A DNA stretch of 64,000 bases from Coix lacryma-jobi var. lacryma-jobi (Eukaryota > Streptophyta > Magnoliopsida > Poales > Poaceae), in assembly GCA_009763385.1 (NCBI GenBank), contig CM019825.1:115439131-115503130 (forward strand), in the 5' to 3' direction. Under the pieces are notes generated by a model, which saw only the letters and a program-made list of their open reading frames with translations, had not been told where the DNA came from and did not search any database. Shown here piece by piece: positions 1-12,401 of this stretch (position 1 is the stretch's first letter; each line of letters begins with the position of its first letter). The position numbers and the translations under genes are program-made.

Positions 1-223
1 TGAAGTGCATTACCACCCCGGAAAAGCAAACGTGGTAGCAGATGCCTTGAGTCGCAAGACTCATTGCAACTCCCTACAACCACTATTGGACGGATGGATT
101 CAACCTTATGCACCCGTTATGTTAAACAATATCACCACACAGTGCACCCGGAAAGTGACATCATCGAAGGACAAAGGACCGATGAAGAGATCTGTCAGAT
201 CAAGAAGAGGTGGAAACCAGTAG
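1..223 (+). pseudogene. T1 RNase H C-terminal end of pol (partial)
   Basis: The open frame from position 5 reads HYHPGKANVVADALSRK near its start. This is the hallmark C-terminal segment of the Ty3/gypsy RNase H domain, just before the integrase zinc finger. The active-site residues lie upstream, outside the window. In an intact element this enzyme degrades the RNA strand of the RNA:DNA hybrid during reverse transcription in the virus-like particle. The frame closes at 223 and the integrase continues in another frame, so a frameshift separates the two domains. Only the tail is visible; the family call is secure. Confidence 0.85.
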
Positions 224-1340
224 TTCTTTGAACTTCAGGACTGATGAACAGGGAATCTTGTGGTATACCAGATGTTGGTTGTTTCCTAAGGACACAGAGC
301 TGAAAGAAAGAATTCTGAATGAAGCTCACAATTCAAAGTTATCTATCCATCCAGGAAGCAGTAAGATGTACCAAGATCTGAGAACAAGGTACTGGTGGTC
401 TAGGATGAAGAAGGAAGTTGCAGCTTATGTTGCAAGGTGTGATACTTGCTGCAGGATAAAAGCTATACATCTGAGACCTGCCGGATGTTACAGCCGTTAT
501 CTATTCCAGAGTGGAAGTGGGAAGAGATTAGTATGGATTCGTCACAGGTCTTCCCCCACACAAAAGGGAAATGATTCTATCTGGGTTATCGTGGATCGGT
601 TATCTAAAGTGGCTCACTTCATACCAGTTAAGACGACCCACCGACCGCATCAGTATGCAGACCTGTACATTCAGAATATCTTGAGGTTACATGGAGTTCC
701 GAAAAGGATTGTCTCTGATAGAGGACCCCAGTTCATAGCACGTTTTTGGGAATAGTTGCACAAGGAGCTAGGAACCAAGTTGGTAAGAAGTTCCGCTTAT
801 CACCCCCAACCACAGGACAAACAGAGAGAGTGAATCAGATTTTGGAAGATTACCCTCAGAGCTTGTGTTTTATCATCAGGAGAATCATGGGAGAAATGGT
901 TACCCCTTGCCGAGTTTTCGTATAACAACAGCTACCAAGAAAGTATAAAGATGACACCTTTTGAAGTACTATACGGACGAAGATGCAGAACCCGGTCGGT
1001 AAATTGGGTTGAATCAGGATCGAGGATTTTATGGGTCAGATTATGTAAAGGATGCTGAAGAGATTGTGCAAAAGGTACAACAACATATCAAAGCAGCGCA
1101 ATCCCGACAGAAAAGTTACGCTGACACACGGAGGAGAACCTTGGAATTCAAGTCGGAGACTATGTTTACCTCAAAGTCTCACCCATGAGGAAAGTCCAAC
1201 GTTTTGGAATTAAGAAAAAGCTAGCACCTCGATATGTGGGACTGTATCAGATCGTAGCTAAAAAGGGAGAAGTGGCATATGAAGTGCAGTTACCCCCAGA
1301 GATGGGCGCAGTCTTCCCAGTGTTCCATGTGTCCTAGTTG
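210..1340 (+). pseudogene. T1 integrase (zinc finger and catalytic core), frameshifted
   Basis: The frame 210-755 carries an HHCC zinc finger: His in EAHN and IHPG, then CDTC, with the typical RYWWSRMKKE spacer. The catalytic core follows with VDRLSKVAHF (first Asp, near 590) and SDRGPQF (second Asp, near 719). The frame then stops at 755. Downstream pieces recur in other frames: ERVNQILED with the presumed catalytic Glu (near 820-850), PLAEFSYNNSYQ, TPFEVLYGRRC, and a C-terminal stretch VGDYVYLKVSP to FPVFHVS. Integrase joins element cDNA to host DNA. All three DDE residues can be located, but not in one frame, so the protein is not made as a unit. Confidence 0.88.
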
Positions 1341-1386
1341 AACAAGTGTCTTCGAGTTCCAGAACAACAAGAAGTTCAGGCCCCAG

Positions 1387-1580
1387 ATGTCGCAATCAGA
1401 TCAGATCTAGAATACTATGAACACCTCGGGAGATAATGGACACCAAGACCCGAGAAACGCAACCGAACAGTGAAGACTTACAAGATTCTCTGGAGCAACC
1501 ACGGACCCAACGATGCGACATGGAAAAACGAGGAGTACTTGCGAGTGAACTATCCCGCTTTTTATAAAGATGGTATGTAA
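1387..1580 (+). pseudogene. T1 chromodomain-like C-terminus of integrase
   Basis: After a stop near 1437 the frame reads NRTVKTYKILWSNHG and then ATWKNEEYLRVNYPAFY, ending with a stop at 1578-1580. The order of a charged strand, ILW, a short loop, ATW and a final helix is the degenerate chromodomain that ends the integrase of Tekay/Del chromoviruses. In that family it guides integration to marked chromatin. The end of the frame is about 25 bp before the polypurine tract, as expected. The in-frame stop within the domain shows decay. Confidence 0.8.
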
Positions 1581-1604
1581 CTCAAAATCTCGGGACGAGA
1601 TTTC

Positions 1605-1620
1605 TTTAAGGGGGGAAGGG
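1605..1620 (+). other. T1 polypurine tract
   Basis: TTTAAGGGGGGAAGGG lies directly against the LTR start. It is preceded by the dyad ATCTCGGGACGAGAT (1587-1601). A purine tract here primes plus-strand DNA synthesis. T2 has the same context (GACGAGATT followed by TTTAAGGGGG), which ties the two elements to one lineage. Confidence 0.85.
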
Positions 1621-4600
1621 TGGCACCCTAGTGTCAAGCACTGCATTAGGAACCACATTAGCTACTAAAGAGCATAAGTAATGCATTGCATCATTTCATG
1701 TGCATATGAGTGCTTTTTGCCTTTTGTTTATTTATCTGGATTTTGGATTTCTATTTGACTTGATGGTTAAAGTGGATTTCCGTTTTGGCAAATAGTTTTA
1801 TAAAATAGAGAATATTGAGTAGAGTGCTTTTCATGTTGATATTTTGACCTAGTTCAAAATAGTTTATCAAATAAAAATGAGGCAAGCAAAATATTTTATG
1901 TTTCAAAACTGGCTTTGTTTATGTGGAGGTTGTAAAAATGGTTTTCAGAAAAAGTGTGTCTTATATGAAAGTTGTAGAGAAAATTATTTTGAGCAACTTT
2001 TATATTTGGTCAAAGCCTGGTTTGGAGTTTTTGAAACTGTTTTTGAATGGTCAAACTTTGGAAAATCCTTGGAAAAAGAAAAAGGAAACGAATTTTTCCC
2101 GCGCCTTCACTTCCGGCCCATCTGGCCTTTTCGGCCCAGCTCCGCACCCACCGGCCGCTCCCGCACTCGCCCCCCGCGCGCGCCGCGCCGCGCCGTACGC
2201 CGGCCGGCCTGCCGCGTGGCGCCCCGCCTCTGCTCCAAATCTGCCTCCGCCACTCCCCGTTCGATCTTCGCGTGCCTGCGCAAGCAAGCAATCTCCTCGC
2301 CCACTCCCGCGCCGCCTCGCGTGTCGCGCCGCCTCGCCGCTCTCGCGCGCCGTGCTGCGCGACGTCGCGTCACCGTGGCCCCGCCACGACCGCGCATTGC
2401 CGCCGGCCGAGCCAAAACCCGAGCACCCTTCGCTCCCTCACTCACCCGCACACACTCTCCCACTCTCGCTCGCACTCTCCCCCACGCCACCGAGCAAGAA
2501 CGAGCGCTCTGCTCGCTCTCGCCGCGACCACCCCCGCAAACCCCTTCGCCGTTCCGGCCACGTCAGAGCCTCACCGTCCGATTCCTCGCGCAAACCTCTC
2601 CGCCTACACCCCAGACACCCGGTGCTCGCGTTAGCACCACCCTCGAGCCTCGCCGACACCGAAGTCTGTGAAGCGCCGCCGCGATCGCCATCGGCACCGT
2701 CCGGAGCTTGCGACTGTTCTACATCGACCGAAGCTTCTCCGCTTCCCCTCTTCTCCGTCGAGCATCACCAAGCCAAGGCAAGGTGAGAACACCGACTAGC
2801 CTCAATGCTACCGCTCTCACCCACCTCTTCTTCCCCGGCCGAGCGCCATGGCTGTCCGCCGAGGCCATGCCCGAGGCCAAGCTTCCTCGGAGCTTCCCGA
2901 GCCAAACCGAGCCCTCCGATAGCCTCCCTAGGGTTCGAGTAAGCCTATGCCTTCCCCAATTTAACCGGCGACCGCCGGAAACGGCGTAGCCGTGTGTTGC
3001 CGCCGCCGCCGCCGTGCGCCACCTCTCGTCGCCGGTGAGCTATGGCCACCCACTGGCCAAACCAACACCACCGATAGGTTCGCCTCGTCGAGACGAGTCC
3101 ATCGAGCACCACACCGCCGCCAGAGACCTCACCGCCGGCGAGCAATCGCCGGTCAACCTCTCTCCCCTGTTTCCTCTCTCTGACGGGTGGGTCCCGTTGA
3201 CAAACGGACCCCGCGCGTCAGCCTCACCCGGTCCATGGACCACGTTCACGCAGGCCAGCCGGGAAGATTCAAATATGTTTTCCTTTTTGTTTTATTTTCC
3301 AGAAATGCTTGTTATTTTTGTGTAGCTCGTTTTAAAAGTCCAAATGAAGTACTTTCAGTTTTGTTAGCTTGTTTATGAGTAGATCTATCATGAAAAATAT
3401 GAAAGTATTTTTGGTGAAAGTTTTTTTACTGTTTTATTTAATTCATTTGTGAGCTTTTGTTTAGATAAATGGAAATAGGTGTTTTCTGGTTGAGTTAATT
3501 CATGGGAAAATTTGTGTAGGTTTCTTATCATGATTTGCACCTGTGAAAAATATATGATGCACTGTTTATGTGGAAAAAGTTTCTGTTATGATTTAATGTC
3601 CTTTTTGACTGATTTCTTAGAATAAGTGTTAAGGTATTAATATGTCAAAATAAAATGTGGAAAAAATTGTGTGGTCTTTGTATGACATGTTTAGGCTAAG
3701 AAAAATGTTAAGCATGAGCTGTTGTATGGAAGAATCTGAAGTTGCTTTACAACTGTACTTTTCTGTGTTTTCCTTTGGAAATTCATGTAAGAAATAATAT
3801 AATGTTTCTGTTCGTGGAACTTTCTTGATAAGTATGGAATATGGAGTAGAATATGGGAAAAATATGAAATTGAGTTTAGCACCCTTTCCTGTAGGGATGT
3901 AGTTGAATGGGTTTAATTTGGAATAGATTTGTTTATTTTGTGTAGGCTTGTATGTTTATGCTCTGACAGCAAGTTTTCTACAGTAGAATGTGTATGAGTA
4001 TATGAAGCTAGAAAATTATGAAATCTGCTGTTGAACACATTTTTTGTGAAAAGTTAGTTCAAAGCACCTTTTGAGCAGTTTAATGTTATTTTTATATCTG
4101 CAGTTCTCTATTTTATTTCTAGCTGAAAATTGTTCAGTGAAGTCCAGCAGATGCCATTGCCTTCTGGAATTTTTGTGGATTTTTCTGAGTCCAGAAAAAT
4201 GCACTTGCAGTTCAAACTCAAATTTCTTTTGAATTATTAAATAAGAAATAGGTGGATTAATGAAATTGTTTTATGAGATAATTAAGTGTTTACCTCAATG
4301 TCAAAAATGGTTCAACAAGTTGGTTTTGTTGGTTTGCAAGAATTATTTACACTCATACCACCCCATCTCACACTACGCATTATTTATTTATTATTTTTAA
4401 ACCGCATTGCAATAGGATCGACAGTTCAGGAGCAAGACCTAGAGCAGGAGACAAGCGCCGAGCAGGAGATCCCGGAACTGCATCAAGCCGAGGAAGCCGA
4501 CCCCGCGGCCGACACTAACCTGCCTGAGTGCCCCTCCCACGAGGCCTCAGTCTTCTCTCAAGGCAAGCCCCGGAGCATATTAAGCCTCCTACCTTCTGCA

Positions 4601-6095
4601 ATTAAAATTACTTGAGTCCTTTTATATTGTGATGCATTAGGTTTAGGAGTTGGGATGAATTCTACTTGCTGCATTACCATTCCTTGGTTATTGATTAATA
4701 TCTACCTTGTTATCCTGTTATTTAGTTACCATGTAGAATTGCTTAGCTTGCTTAATAAAAGTAGTAGTTAAGAATGTTCCCGTAATACCCTGATGCGTAG
4801 TTACCGGATCACGGTTGGCTATATTTGCTATCGTGGAAAAGAACCTGAGTAGTAATGAAATACGGTCAACTGGAAGGCAAGGCACCAAGTTGGAACTTGG
4901 GGCAGTCCGTCCGTTGGATCGTGTAGGTTTGTATCGATGTTGGCCCTCGTTCATTTTTGAACGCGCCCTTTTACTTAGGGATATGTCGGTGGCGTAATCA
5001 TGGACCCCAAAGCCGGTTAGAAGCTGTTCGGGCCGGTTTCGACCCGTGTCGCGCCCTCTAGTATGGAAATTGCGATCTGCCGCGTGAGGCCATCGCCAGG
5101 TTCCAATTGGGCGGTCCGTGCTTGAACCGCGACGATTACCACCATGAACAAGCATCGAGCGGTTGCCCAATGCATGGACCCGACGGGAAAGTGTGGGCTG
5201 GTATTAAAGGTCTTTCACCAGCTGGTTTGGAATTCGATTCGAGTCGCCATCTCCCCGGTTAGTGGGAAACTATGGCGAGCTTCACCACGATACAACTCCA
5301 TGTGATGTTTTAAAGGTTCAACTAAAATGGGATAAGTCAGTCAACTGGATATGGTTATATTATTGTTTGTTAGACTCAAGCGTGTGTAATAGTTCAGGTG
5401 CAAACCTAGAGTAAAGAAATAGGTCTAAAAATGATAGCTCAGCAATATCATTAAATCCTCACTTATCTTAATTTGAGCTTTTCGCAACTAAAGATCCCAG
5501 ATCCACCCAAAAAAAGCCTTGCATACCCTTGGTGTCTTTATTTTCAGTTGGACGGGTAAGTCTAGCTGAGTACATTCCCGTACTCAGGGTTTATGCCGTT
5601 TGTTGCAGATGGCCAGGTCTACTTTGGCTATTGTAAGCACTGCCTCTACCCGGTGGAAGGTGATGAGGAGTAGGCCCAGGGCAGGGTCGTCCAGAAGCTT
5701 CCCTTTTCTTTTGCTGGTCTAAGACTTCTAGTGGCACATTATCTAAAAAGGGAAGAGTGAGTTGTGTGAGTTGGATTTATCAAACAATGTTTAATTTGGA
5801 CCACATGTGTGGTGGGTCGTGTTTCAAACTTATTTCAGCTTCCGCACTTTTAAATTGGTATTGTAATAACTCCGTTTTAAATTCGCACTCTGATACTTTA
5901 AATTCAGTTCCGTTTCTCTGTGATGTATCTTTGTGAATGTAATTCTTGAACAATGCGATCCTGTATGTTGTACGGTGATAGAAATCCTTCGAGATTTCCG
6001 GACTACCAGGGTTATATGGGTTCAAGTATGAGTCGAAGTCAGACGGATTTGACTAAGACGGTACTTGAGCTCTTATAATCAGGACGGTTCCGCCA
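1621..6095 (+). repeat. T1 3' LTR, about 4.5 kb
   Basis: The LTR starts TGGCACC right after the polypurine tract. I end it at CCGCCA (6095) because the TGGC/GCCA termini form an inverted repeat; 6097 is the alternative. It is unusually long. Composition is in blocks: AT-rich 1621-2090, strongly GC-rich 2100-3260, AT-rich 3260-4400, mixed 4400-6095. Open frames of up to 287 codons in the GC-rich block exist in several frames at once and match no protein I know, so I read them as low-stop-density artefacts. The partner 5' LTR is off-window. Confidence 0.75.
2100..2784 (+). promoter_or_regulatory. GC-rich leader-like block ending in a splice-donor-like site (T1 LTR)
   Basis: A pyrimidine- and CpG-rich block resembling a plant 5' leader ends at GCAAGGTGAGAAC, a good 5' splice-site match with GT at 2783-2784. 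A second candidate, CCGGTGAGC, lies at 3035. An AT-rich stretch follows, and TTTGTTGCAGATGG at 5599-5612 looks like a 3' splice site (AG at 5607-5608). This is inference from motifs; there is no transcript evidence. Confidence 0.4.
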
Positions 6096-8190
6096 CAGCA
6101 AGCCTCATTCAAGTGCCCAAAGCCAAGTAAAAGCAAAAACACAAGGCCACTTGATATGAGGAAGGATCATGAAAACTCCAAATAAAAGCTCTCGGTCCGA
6201 AAGAAGAAACGGGAAAAGCGGGCAAAGCCTCTACACAACCGAAGAGTCAAGAGAAAACAAGAGCTTCATGAATCCCAAAAAGGCACTCAAAAACCAATCT
6301 CAATAAATCGTCAAACAATCATCACAAAAGGAACCAAGGTTCTTATCCACTTGGGTTTCGAAATTCTCCCCCTTGATGATTGAATTGACAAAACTAAGCA
6401 CAAGAGATGGTTTGAGATACCAAAACCGAAAACTTGGTCCCAAAGACATGGGCAACGACTCAACACAACTAAGCAAAATTCGAGCCAATCTCCACAAAAG
6501 AGTGAAAACTCAGACAAAGAGCGAAAGACTTGGTTCCCAAAGACATGGGCAATGGCTCGACGCAACCAAGTAAAAAATGAGATAGCCCTCAAGAAGAAGA
6601 GGCAGAAACAAGCTCAACACCACTAGCTCAAAAGACTCTATACCCGTCAAAAATACCAAGCAAAAACTGCTAGTCCCTCAAGATAGAGGCAAAATGGCTC
6701 GACACGACTAGCAGGCTCGATACCAAGTGAGAAAAACACAAGAGAAGCTCAAAACAAATTGGAACACAAGCACTCGGAGCACGCAGAGAAGCAGCAAAGC
6801 AAAAGCGACCCCCTAAAAGCAAGTCTACACAGAAAGGCTATGCAACAAATCTCACTACACCAAGTGCACTCCATACCAATTGAACACTCGTAACCAATGG
6901 AGGCATAAAATGGATACCAAATAAAAGATCATAAAAGAGCTAAACTCCCCCTAGCTCAAAGCTCTCCCCAAAATGCACGACTCTCCCATTTGTGCCAACA
7001 CACAAAAACTCCCTTGCATACAGCTTCTCCCCTTGACAAAAGGGAACATGCTGAGGGGTTTCTGAAATTTCTCCACAAAGTTGACACAAACACAAATCAA
7101 TTCATCAACCAAATGCACATGGGAGTGATCACAAGGTGTATCAAAGCTGGGGGTATGTACACTAAACTAAAAATGCATGGAATGCACAATGCAACATCTT
7201 CAAGTGTATAGCAATCAGAATGAAAGATGCTCAAAAGGGTGCTGCCCTGAAAGAAAGTTAGCAACCAATACAAATGCTAGCAAAGGCTCAAACTAATCAA
7301 ATGAATACGAAATATGAACAATTGAGCATATATGAGTTGTTTTTAAGCCATTTGAAAAGGAGTTCACCAATAAAATAGCACTAAGCATGAATAGACAGGA
7401 AATCAACCAAGTGCTAACTCATGTATGAATGGTGAACTACCCCTAGCAAAGTTCAAACATCATGCCATAGAATGAAGCATAAACTTGTGTTATTTTTCAA
7501 ATTTTATCAGAGATTGCAGCGGTATTAACACAAGTTCAAATTAAGGCATATGATTGCGAGAGGTTGAAAGCATGGTCATTGCCTAACTTTCAACCGGGCT
7601 AAGCCTATGCAAGAAAAGCAATCGGAAGCTTAAAGCACCGGTTTCGGTCTTACACTAGGCTCAAGTTTAACTCAAAAGTGCAATGAGAAACAGTCTTGAT
7701 ACCATGAGGTGCTGACACATGCAATCTCATCTCGATCTTTTCATTTCACTTAGACTTGGATCAAATTTTAAGCACAAGGTAAATATGAACAATCCAAGCA
7801 AGTGAATGACTCAATGTAGGAGACATAGCAACCTAGCATACAAAAGATAGCTCAAGTGATCTCAACACATCCTACCCAAGCTAGTTGCCAATCTCAATGG
7901 TGAACAAATTAAAGGTTTCATAGTTGATTAATCAAGTTCACCATTTGCAAAAATAGTTTAGCTCATAACATGTATCAAGTGATCAAAAAGAGCCTCAGCA
8001 ACAAGCATCATCATGAATTAACAGGGCATACCAAAAAGAGCATAATCTCATTCTCATTACTATATACATGAAGCTCTAAAATGCAAGATATCCATGATGA
8101 AATGCATGCAAAAGGTAGCCGATAAGGAACGAAGCAAAAGCTAGCCCAAAAGGAAGGACCCAAAACAAAAGGGTATCTGAGAAGTCAAAC
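6096..8190 (-). other. S1 post-pol region with imperfect tandem repeats
   Basis: Non-coding. Homologous in reverse complement to the long stretch between pol and the 3' LTR of S3, which is typical of SIRE/Maximus elements. The left part (about 6430-6720) holds imperfect repeats sharing CCCAAAGACATGGGCAA and a CTAGTCCCTCAAG-like word. Matching words occur at 59265-59545. No open frame of note is present. Confidence 0.65.
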
Positions 8191-9290
8191 TAAGATACAA
8201 CAAGCAAAATGCTTCCCCAACTAAAAGGGAAACACACACCAAACTCACAAGCGAAGAGCCAAGAAACGCTCAAGCGAACAGCCAGTAAAATCCACATCGA
8301 AAAAACCACAAAGCAAAGGGGTCGAAGAAGAAGAGTACCAAACCCGAACTCAGAAGTGTGTCAGGGGTACCTCATGATGCGCTTGACCGCCTGCTTGTGT
8401 GATACCCGAGGGGACGCCTACCACGCCAAAGTCATCTCCCCCTCGCCAGTTGCTGTCGCTATCTCAAGTGCAGCTAGTGCTCGCTGGAGAATCGCTCGAA
8501 CGGAACCCCATGTCATGGAAGAAGTGGGATCAGGTCCGTGAGCCAAAATGCTCTCTCTAGGCTCCTGTTCTCCTACAAGCTCAAACACAGGAGAAACACA
8601 AGGTATTGTCTCGTCTAATGTGACCTCAAGGTCTCCACAAAACGGTTAGTCACATAATAAGCATAAGGTGGACTCTCAACAAAAAGAGGCCTACCCAAGA
8701 ATGATACCGCGAGGAGATCTGAATTCAAACTAGACAAGACTACCATGCAACAAGATAAAGCACTATGGAGCAAAATGCAGCCTAGTGACATGATCAATCC
8801 AAACACAACTTAATCCTCAACACATGCTACGATGCAAGATAATGATAGCAATAGATCCAGAAGCATGTATCATGATAAAATTGAGGAAAGACTATTGCTC
8901 AACCTAAACATGTCAGCAGGGTACATGTATCTATACAAAAAAAACTAGCACCTGATAATGGGATAAACCACCAAACTGTACACAAGCTAGCATGATATAT
9001 GATACAGAAGATAGCACATGCTAGACTAAACAAAAACATGATACACAGGAAAATGTACATGCAAGAACTATACAAGTGAGCACATGAAAGACCATCTCAT
9101 ACCACAAGAAATAGATCATGGATGTACAAGGTATGAGTGTATATGAAAGCTCACCAGATAGCAAAAGCCTCTTTGGAGGCAACTCTAAGAGGGGTGTAGA
9201 GAACCATCAAATCTTGATCATATCTAAAAGATCAAGTTCCATTAGGCGCATGTTCTCCACCCGCGTCCTCATATCTACACATAAGAGGAC
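8190..9290 (-). pseudogene. S1 scraps of pol (integrase linker and RNase H edge)
   Basis: Read on the minus strand, about 8570-8730 gives AYYVTNRFVET followed in another frame by EVTFDETIPCVSPVFE. This matches the integrase C-terminal linker of S3 (RVLNLDTNRVMET, DVTFDET near 56110-56180). About 8370-8400 gives KQAVKRIMRY, the block that precedes copia RNase H (compare SGVKRIMRY in S3 near 57545). RT is missing between them, so an internal deletion joined the two. From 8740 to 9290 I recognise nothing; it may be further decayed pol or inserted filler. Confidence 0.55.
9286..9290. repeat. T2 target site duplication, left copy (AGGAC)
   Basis: AGGAC abuts the left LTR of T2 and is repeated exactly at 17875-17879. 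Confidence 0.93.
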
Positions 9291-11407
9291 TGTAACACCC
9301 AGTTTTCCGAAGAATACCAAGTGTCATTTATATGTGTGCCCAGGAAGTCCACAAGACACATATATCAACAAAATGAAATTTTTCCAAAGACAATGCTTTT
9401 ATTACATATCGAACATAGTACAACAAAACTTACATCTATTACAAAGCATAGCGGAAACTATTCTTCGGGACTCCAAACTCCATAGGGACAGTTGACTGGG
9501 GGAACACCCGCCTAGAACTCTCGGAACATCTTCTGTAATTCTTCACATGAATTCATCATCTGGTACCCATCCGAGATTTTTGTGAACCAACGACAAGCGT
9601 CAGCTCACCATGCTCAGCAAGTACAACTACGGGATGCAAGGCTCAAGAGGTTTGACTCGGTTGACTGCAGTCAGCATTTTAAGTTGATCATATTTTATAT
9701 TCACCTTATATTACTAGATGTATGAACCCTGTTGTCCCAAGGTAAAAGTGATAATCACTATGTTAAAAAGAGGTAGACCACCAACCACCAACATACCCCA
9801 CCATGGACAGCTTAAAAAGGATCCGAGCCGCTCGTATCCGGGAGCACGACTGATATATGAGGTTTACACTCTGCAGAGGTTGTACACTTTCACCTTAGGC
9901 CGTGATTCCCATATGCCGGAATTTGCAAGGCCCACATTACCTCCTCTATGGAAGTACGGCAGGGTTTCACTACGTAGCCTTTCACTAGCTACCCTAACAA
10001 GTAGTAGCCGCAAGGTTTAGGCGTCCAGGCGAATGGAGGCCCCCTTCAAGATCGCACACCTGACAGCCGACCAGTACACATATTGACAGGCAAGGAAGCC
10101 ATTCTTAAACCCAGTTCCCCCCTCTAGCGCCTTTCGGTAACTACTAAGCTAGAGAAAGTCTAGTTATATGACTAAGATCAGAGCCATATGATTCCCAAGG
10201 CTGCACGGGATCTCCGGGTGGCCGCTTTAAAAGATAGTCCCTGGAGTGGGTCACTGAGCGAACAACATGCTCCAATGCCCAAATGTGGTTAAAAAGCCTC
10301 TTTTAACATTGTTCATAGTCATTAATCAATATTAACATCTAGCATTTAAGTAGCGCATAGCATTACTAAACATATTATGCAAAAACCCTTCCATAGGTAC
10401 AAGGTAATAAGATAAAGTGAAACTAAGTTTGTCCTATGGTTCATCAAGTTTGACACATGCATAATGAATATTTAGTGTTGCAGTTAATAGGTAACAAGGA
10501 AACAGTAGGTTATACTTGCCTTCCAATAACTCATGTTGATGGTCTCACTTCTTCAGAGATCTTCTTCCTGATAACCTTGATCAACTTGAACTCTAAACAA
10601 GGTCAAAGGCACCACACAAACATCCATTCCAATCATCACATGCAGATAAAATATACTTCTATTAGAACAGTACAACAAGCATAAAAAACAAGTAGAGAAA
10701 CATATATAAAACTATTCTACTTGTCGATACGATCACATGAACATAAAGATCACTCTAATCGGACTAAAAATGAGAAAGTTATAAAAGAAAACAAGTTTCA
10801 GGGGCACTTTTGTAAATAAAAACATTTTCTAGGGGCTAGCCTGTGAAAACTGAGGACTAAAAACATGATTAAACATAGCCGGGAGGGGCTAGCATGCGAA
10901 ACAGCGGGGTCCGGACGGCGGGTTCTAAAACCAGAAAGTTCAGGGGCCAAACTGCAGGAAAACAGGACTAAAAACTAAATACTTTGAACTACGCTTGGAC
11001 TGCGGGTTGATTTCTCAAAAACGCGGGGGCTTTTATGCAAACGTGTGGAGGTTGCCGCGCTGGCGCCGACAGGGCGCCACGCGGCGCGACAGGTCTGGGC
11101 GGGTCCACTAGCTGGCGGTGGACCGCGCGCGAGCTGCTGGTCCACGGCCCTGGACCCAGCTCATACCCCTTCGGAGGGCGCTTCTAATCTGGGCCGTCTA
11201 CTGCAGATCGGATGGCGCAGGGGGCTCAGGGGCGCGACACGGCGGCGGGAGCGGCGGCAGAATCACCGGCGAGCGGCGGCGCGCCATTGAAGCACTCGGG
11301 AACTCGCCGTCCGAGCGTTTCGGCCACGGCTGGCCACACGGACACTACCGGAGGGAAGGAGGGACGAAGCCGAGTTCACTGGTGGGCTCGGTTGTGGCGG
11401 AGGGGCT

Positions 11408-11420
11408 CACCTTGGTGAGA
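11408..11420 (-). promoter_or_regulatory. Splice-donor-like site in T2 3' LTR
   Basis: The minus strand reads CACCAAGGTGAGCC, a strong donor consensus, about 220 bp downstream of the TATA box at 11636. The 5' LTR has GCCGAGGTGAGCC at the equivalent place (about 16875). Together with the T1 LTR this suggests a spliced LTR leader, by inference. Confidence 0.4.
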
Positions 11421-11635
11421 TTCGATGGCGGCGGGATCTGCAAGGGGACAAACGGCTCGGGCGAGCTTGATTGCGCATAAGAGAGCGAGGGAGGGCACGA
11501 CGGCACCACAGGCGAGCGCGGCATCACCAGAGGGGCCTCGGTTGAGGGCTAGGGTGGTCGGTGTGGCTCTGCAGTGGCGGTGGGGAGCGGAGGGTGCGGG
11601 AGAGGTGAGGAGGGGACGAGGGGCCTCGCCCTGGC

Positions 11636-11642
11636 TTATATA
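11636..11642 (-). promoter_or_regulatory. TATA box of T2 3' LTR
   Basis: The minus strand reads CCTATATAAGCC within a GC-rich context, the only such sequence in this half of the LTR. It is conserved in the partner LTR at 17105-17111. Confidence 0.7.
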
Positions 11643-12401
11643 GGGCTCGGGTGGTGCGGAGCGGCTGGTGGGAGCTCCACCGAAGCCCCATTGAAGGCCG
11701 AGTGGCCATAATGGCCACTCACCGGCCGTTACCGGGAGAGGGAAGGGCGGCGGCACACCGGTTGGTCGCGAGGTAGGGGAAGGGGTCGCGGGGAGGCTGA
11801 CATGCGGGTCCAGGGTGGCAGGCGGAGCGGCAGTGGCTGACGCGCGGGGCCAAGCGGGTAGTGGGAGGGAGCGGGCGAACTGCGGGCGCGGCGCTGCGCT
11901 GGGCGAGCTCAGCCACGCGGGGATTGGGCCGCGGCGCATGCGAGCGAAAAGGGGAGGCGGGCACGGGAGTGGGCCGAGCGGGCCGTGGCGGTCGCGGGCA
12001 CGCGAGGGGAAAACACGGGGCGAGGGCGGGCCGCGGCTTGGGCGATCCAGCGCGGGAGAGGCAGAAAGGAGGGGGGGAGGGTGGTGGCGGTTGCGGGCCA
12101 GGCTGCTTCTCCTACTGGGCCGAAAGGGGTGGGGGAAAAGGAGAGAAAGAAAAGGTTTTCTTTTTTTTTTCAAAGCAAAAACTTGTTCAAATTCAAAGCA
12201 AGTGTGAATTCAACCACACAACTCTAGCCCTACACTCAAATAAAATACTATGCACCAACATGAATGCAACAAAATATTTTTAAGCCCCAACTTAATTTAT
12301 TAATTCACCAAAATTTATTATTTGACCTATATGTTTCATGAAAAAAATAAACAAGGTCATATTAAATCTATTTTCTCAAAAGCGATTTTCGGGGTGTCAC
12401 A

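Larger units (their letters stand above)
1..6095 (+). mobile_element. T1: 3' part of a Tekay/Del-like Ty3/gypsy element
   Basis: The order RNase H tail, integrase, chromodomain-like tail, polypurine tract and 3' LTR is that of a Ty3/gypsy chromovirus of the Tekay/Del type on the + strand. The 5' LTR, gag, protease and RT lie left of the window. The sequence immediately after the LTR is copia relic S1, so T1 inserted into S1. The far TSD is outside the window and cannot be checked. Coding frames are interrupted several times, so this is an old, inactive copy. Confidence 0.85.
9291..12401 (-). repeat. T2 3' LTR
   Basis: On the minus strand it begins TGTGACACCCC (12401) and ends GGGTGTTACA (9291). 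It aligns along its length with 14778-17874. In element direction it has a GC-rich half (about 12150-11040) and then an AT-rich half. A TATA box and a splice-donor-like site lie inside the GC-rich half. Confidence 0.92.

Noticed and set aside
1877..2786. Long overlapping + strand frames of 195-287 codons in the T1 LTR
   Set aside because: Three frames are open over the same GC-rich DNA, products are low-complexity Arg/Pro/Ser, and the region is inside an LTR. Low stop density in GC-rich DNA explains them.
11376..12173. 265-codon minus-strand frame in the T2 LTR and its relatives at 17019-17648
   Set aside because: Pro/Arg/Ala-rich, overlaps other open frames, lies across the LTR promoter, and the equivalent frame in the other LTR is broken by indels.
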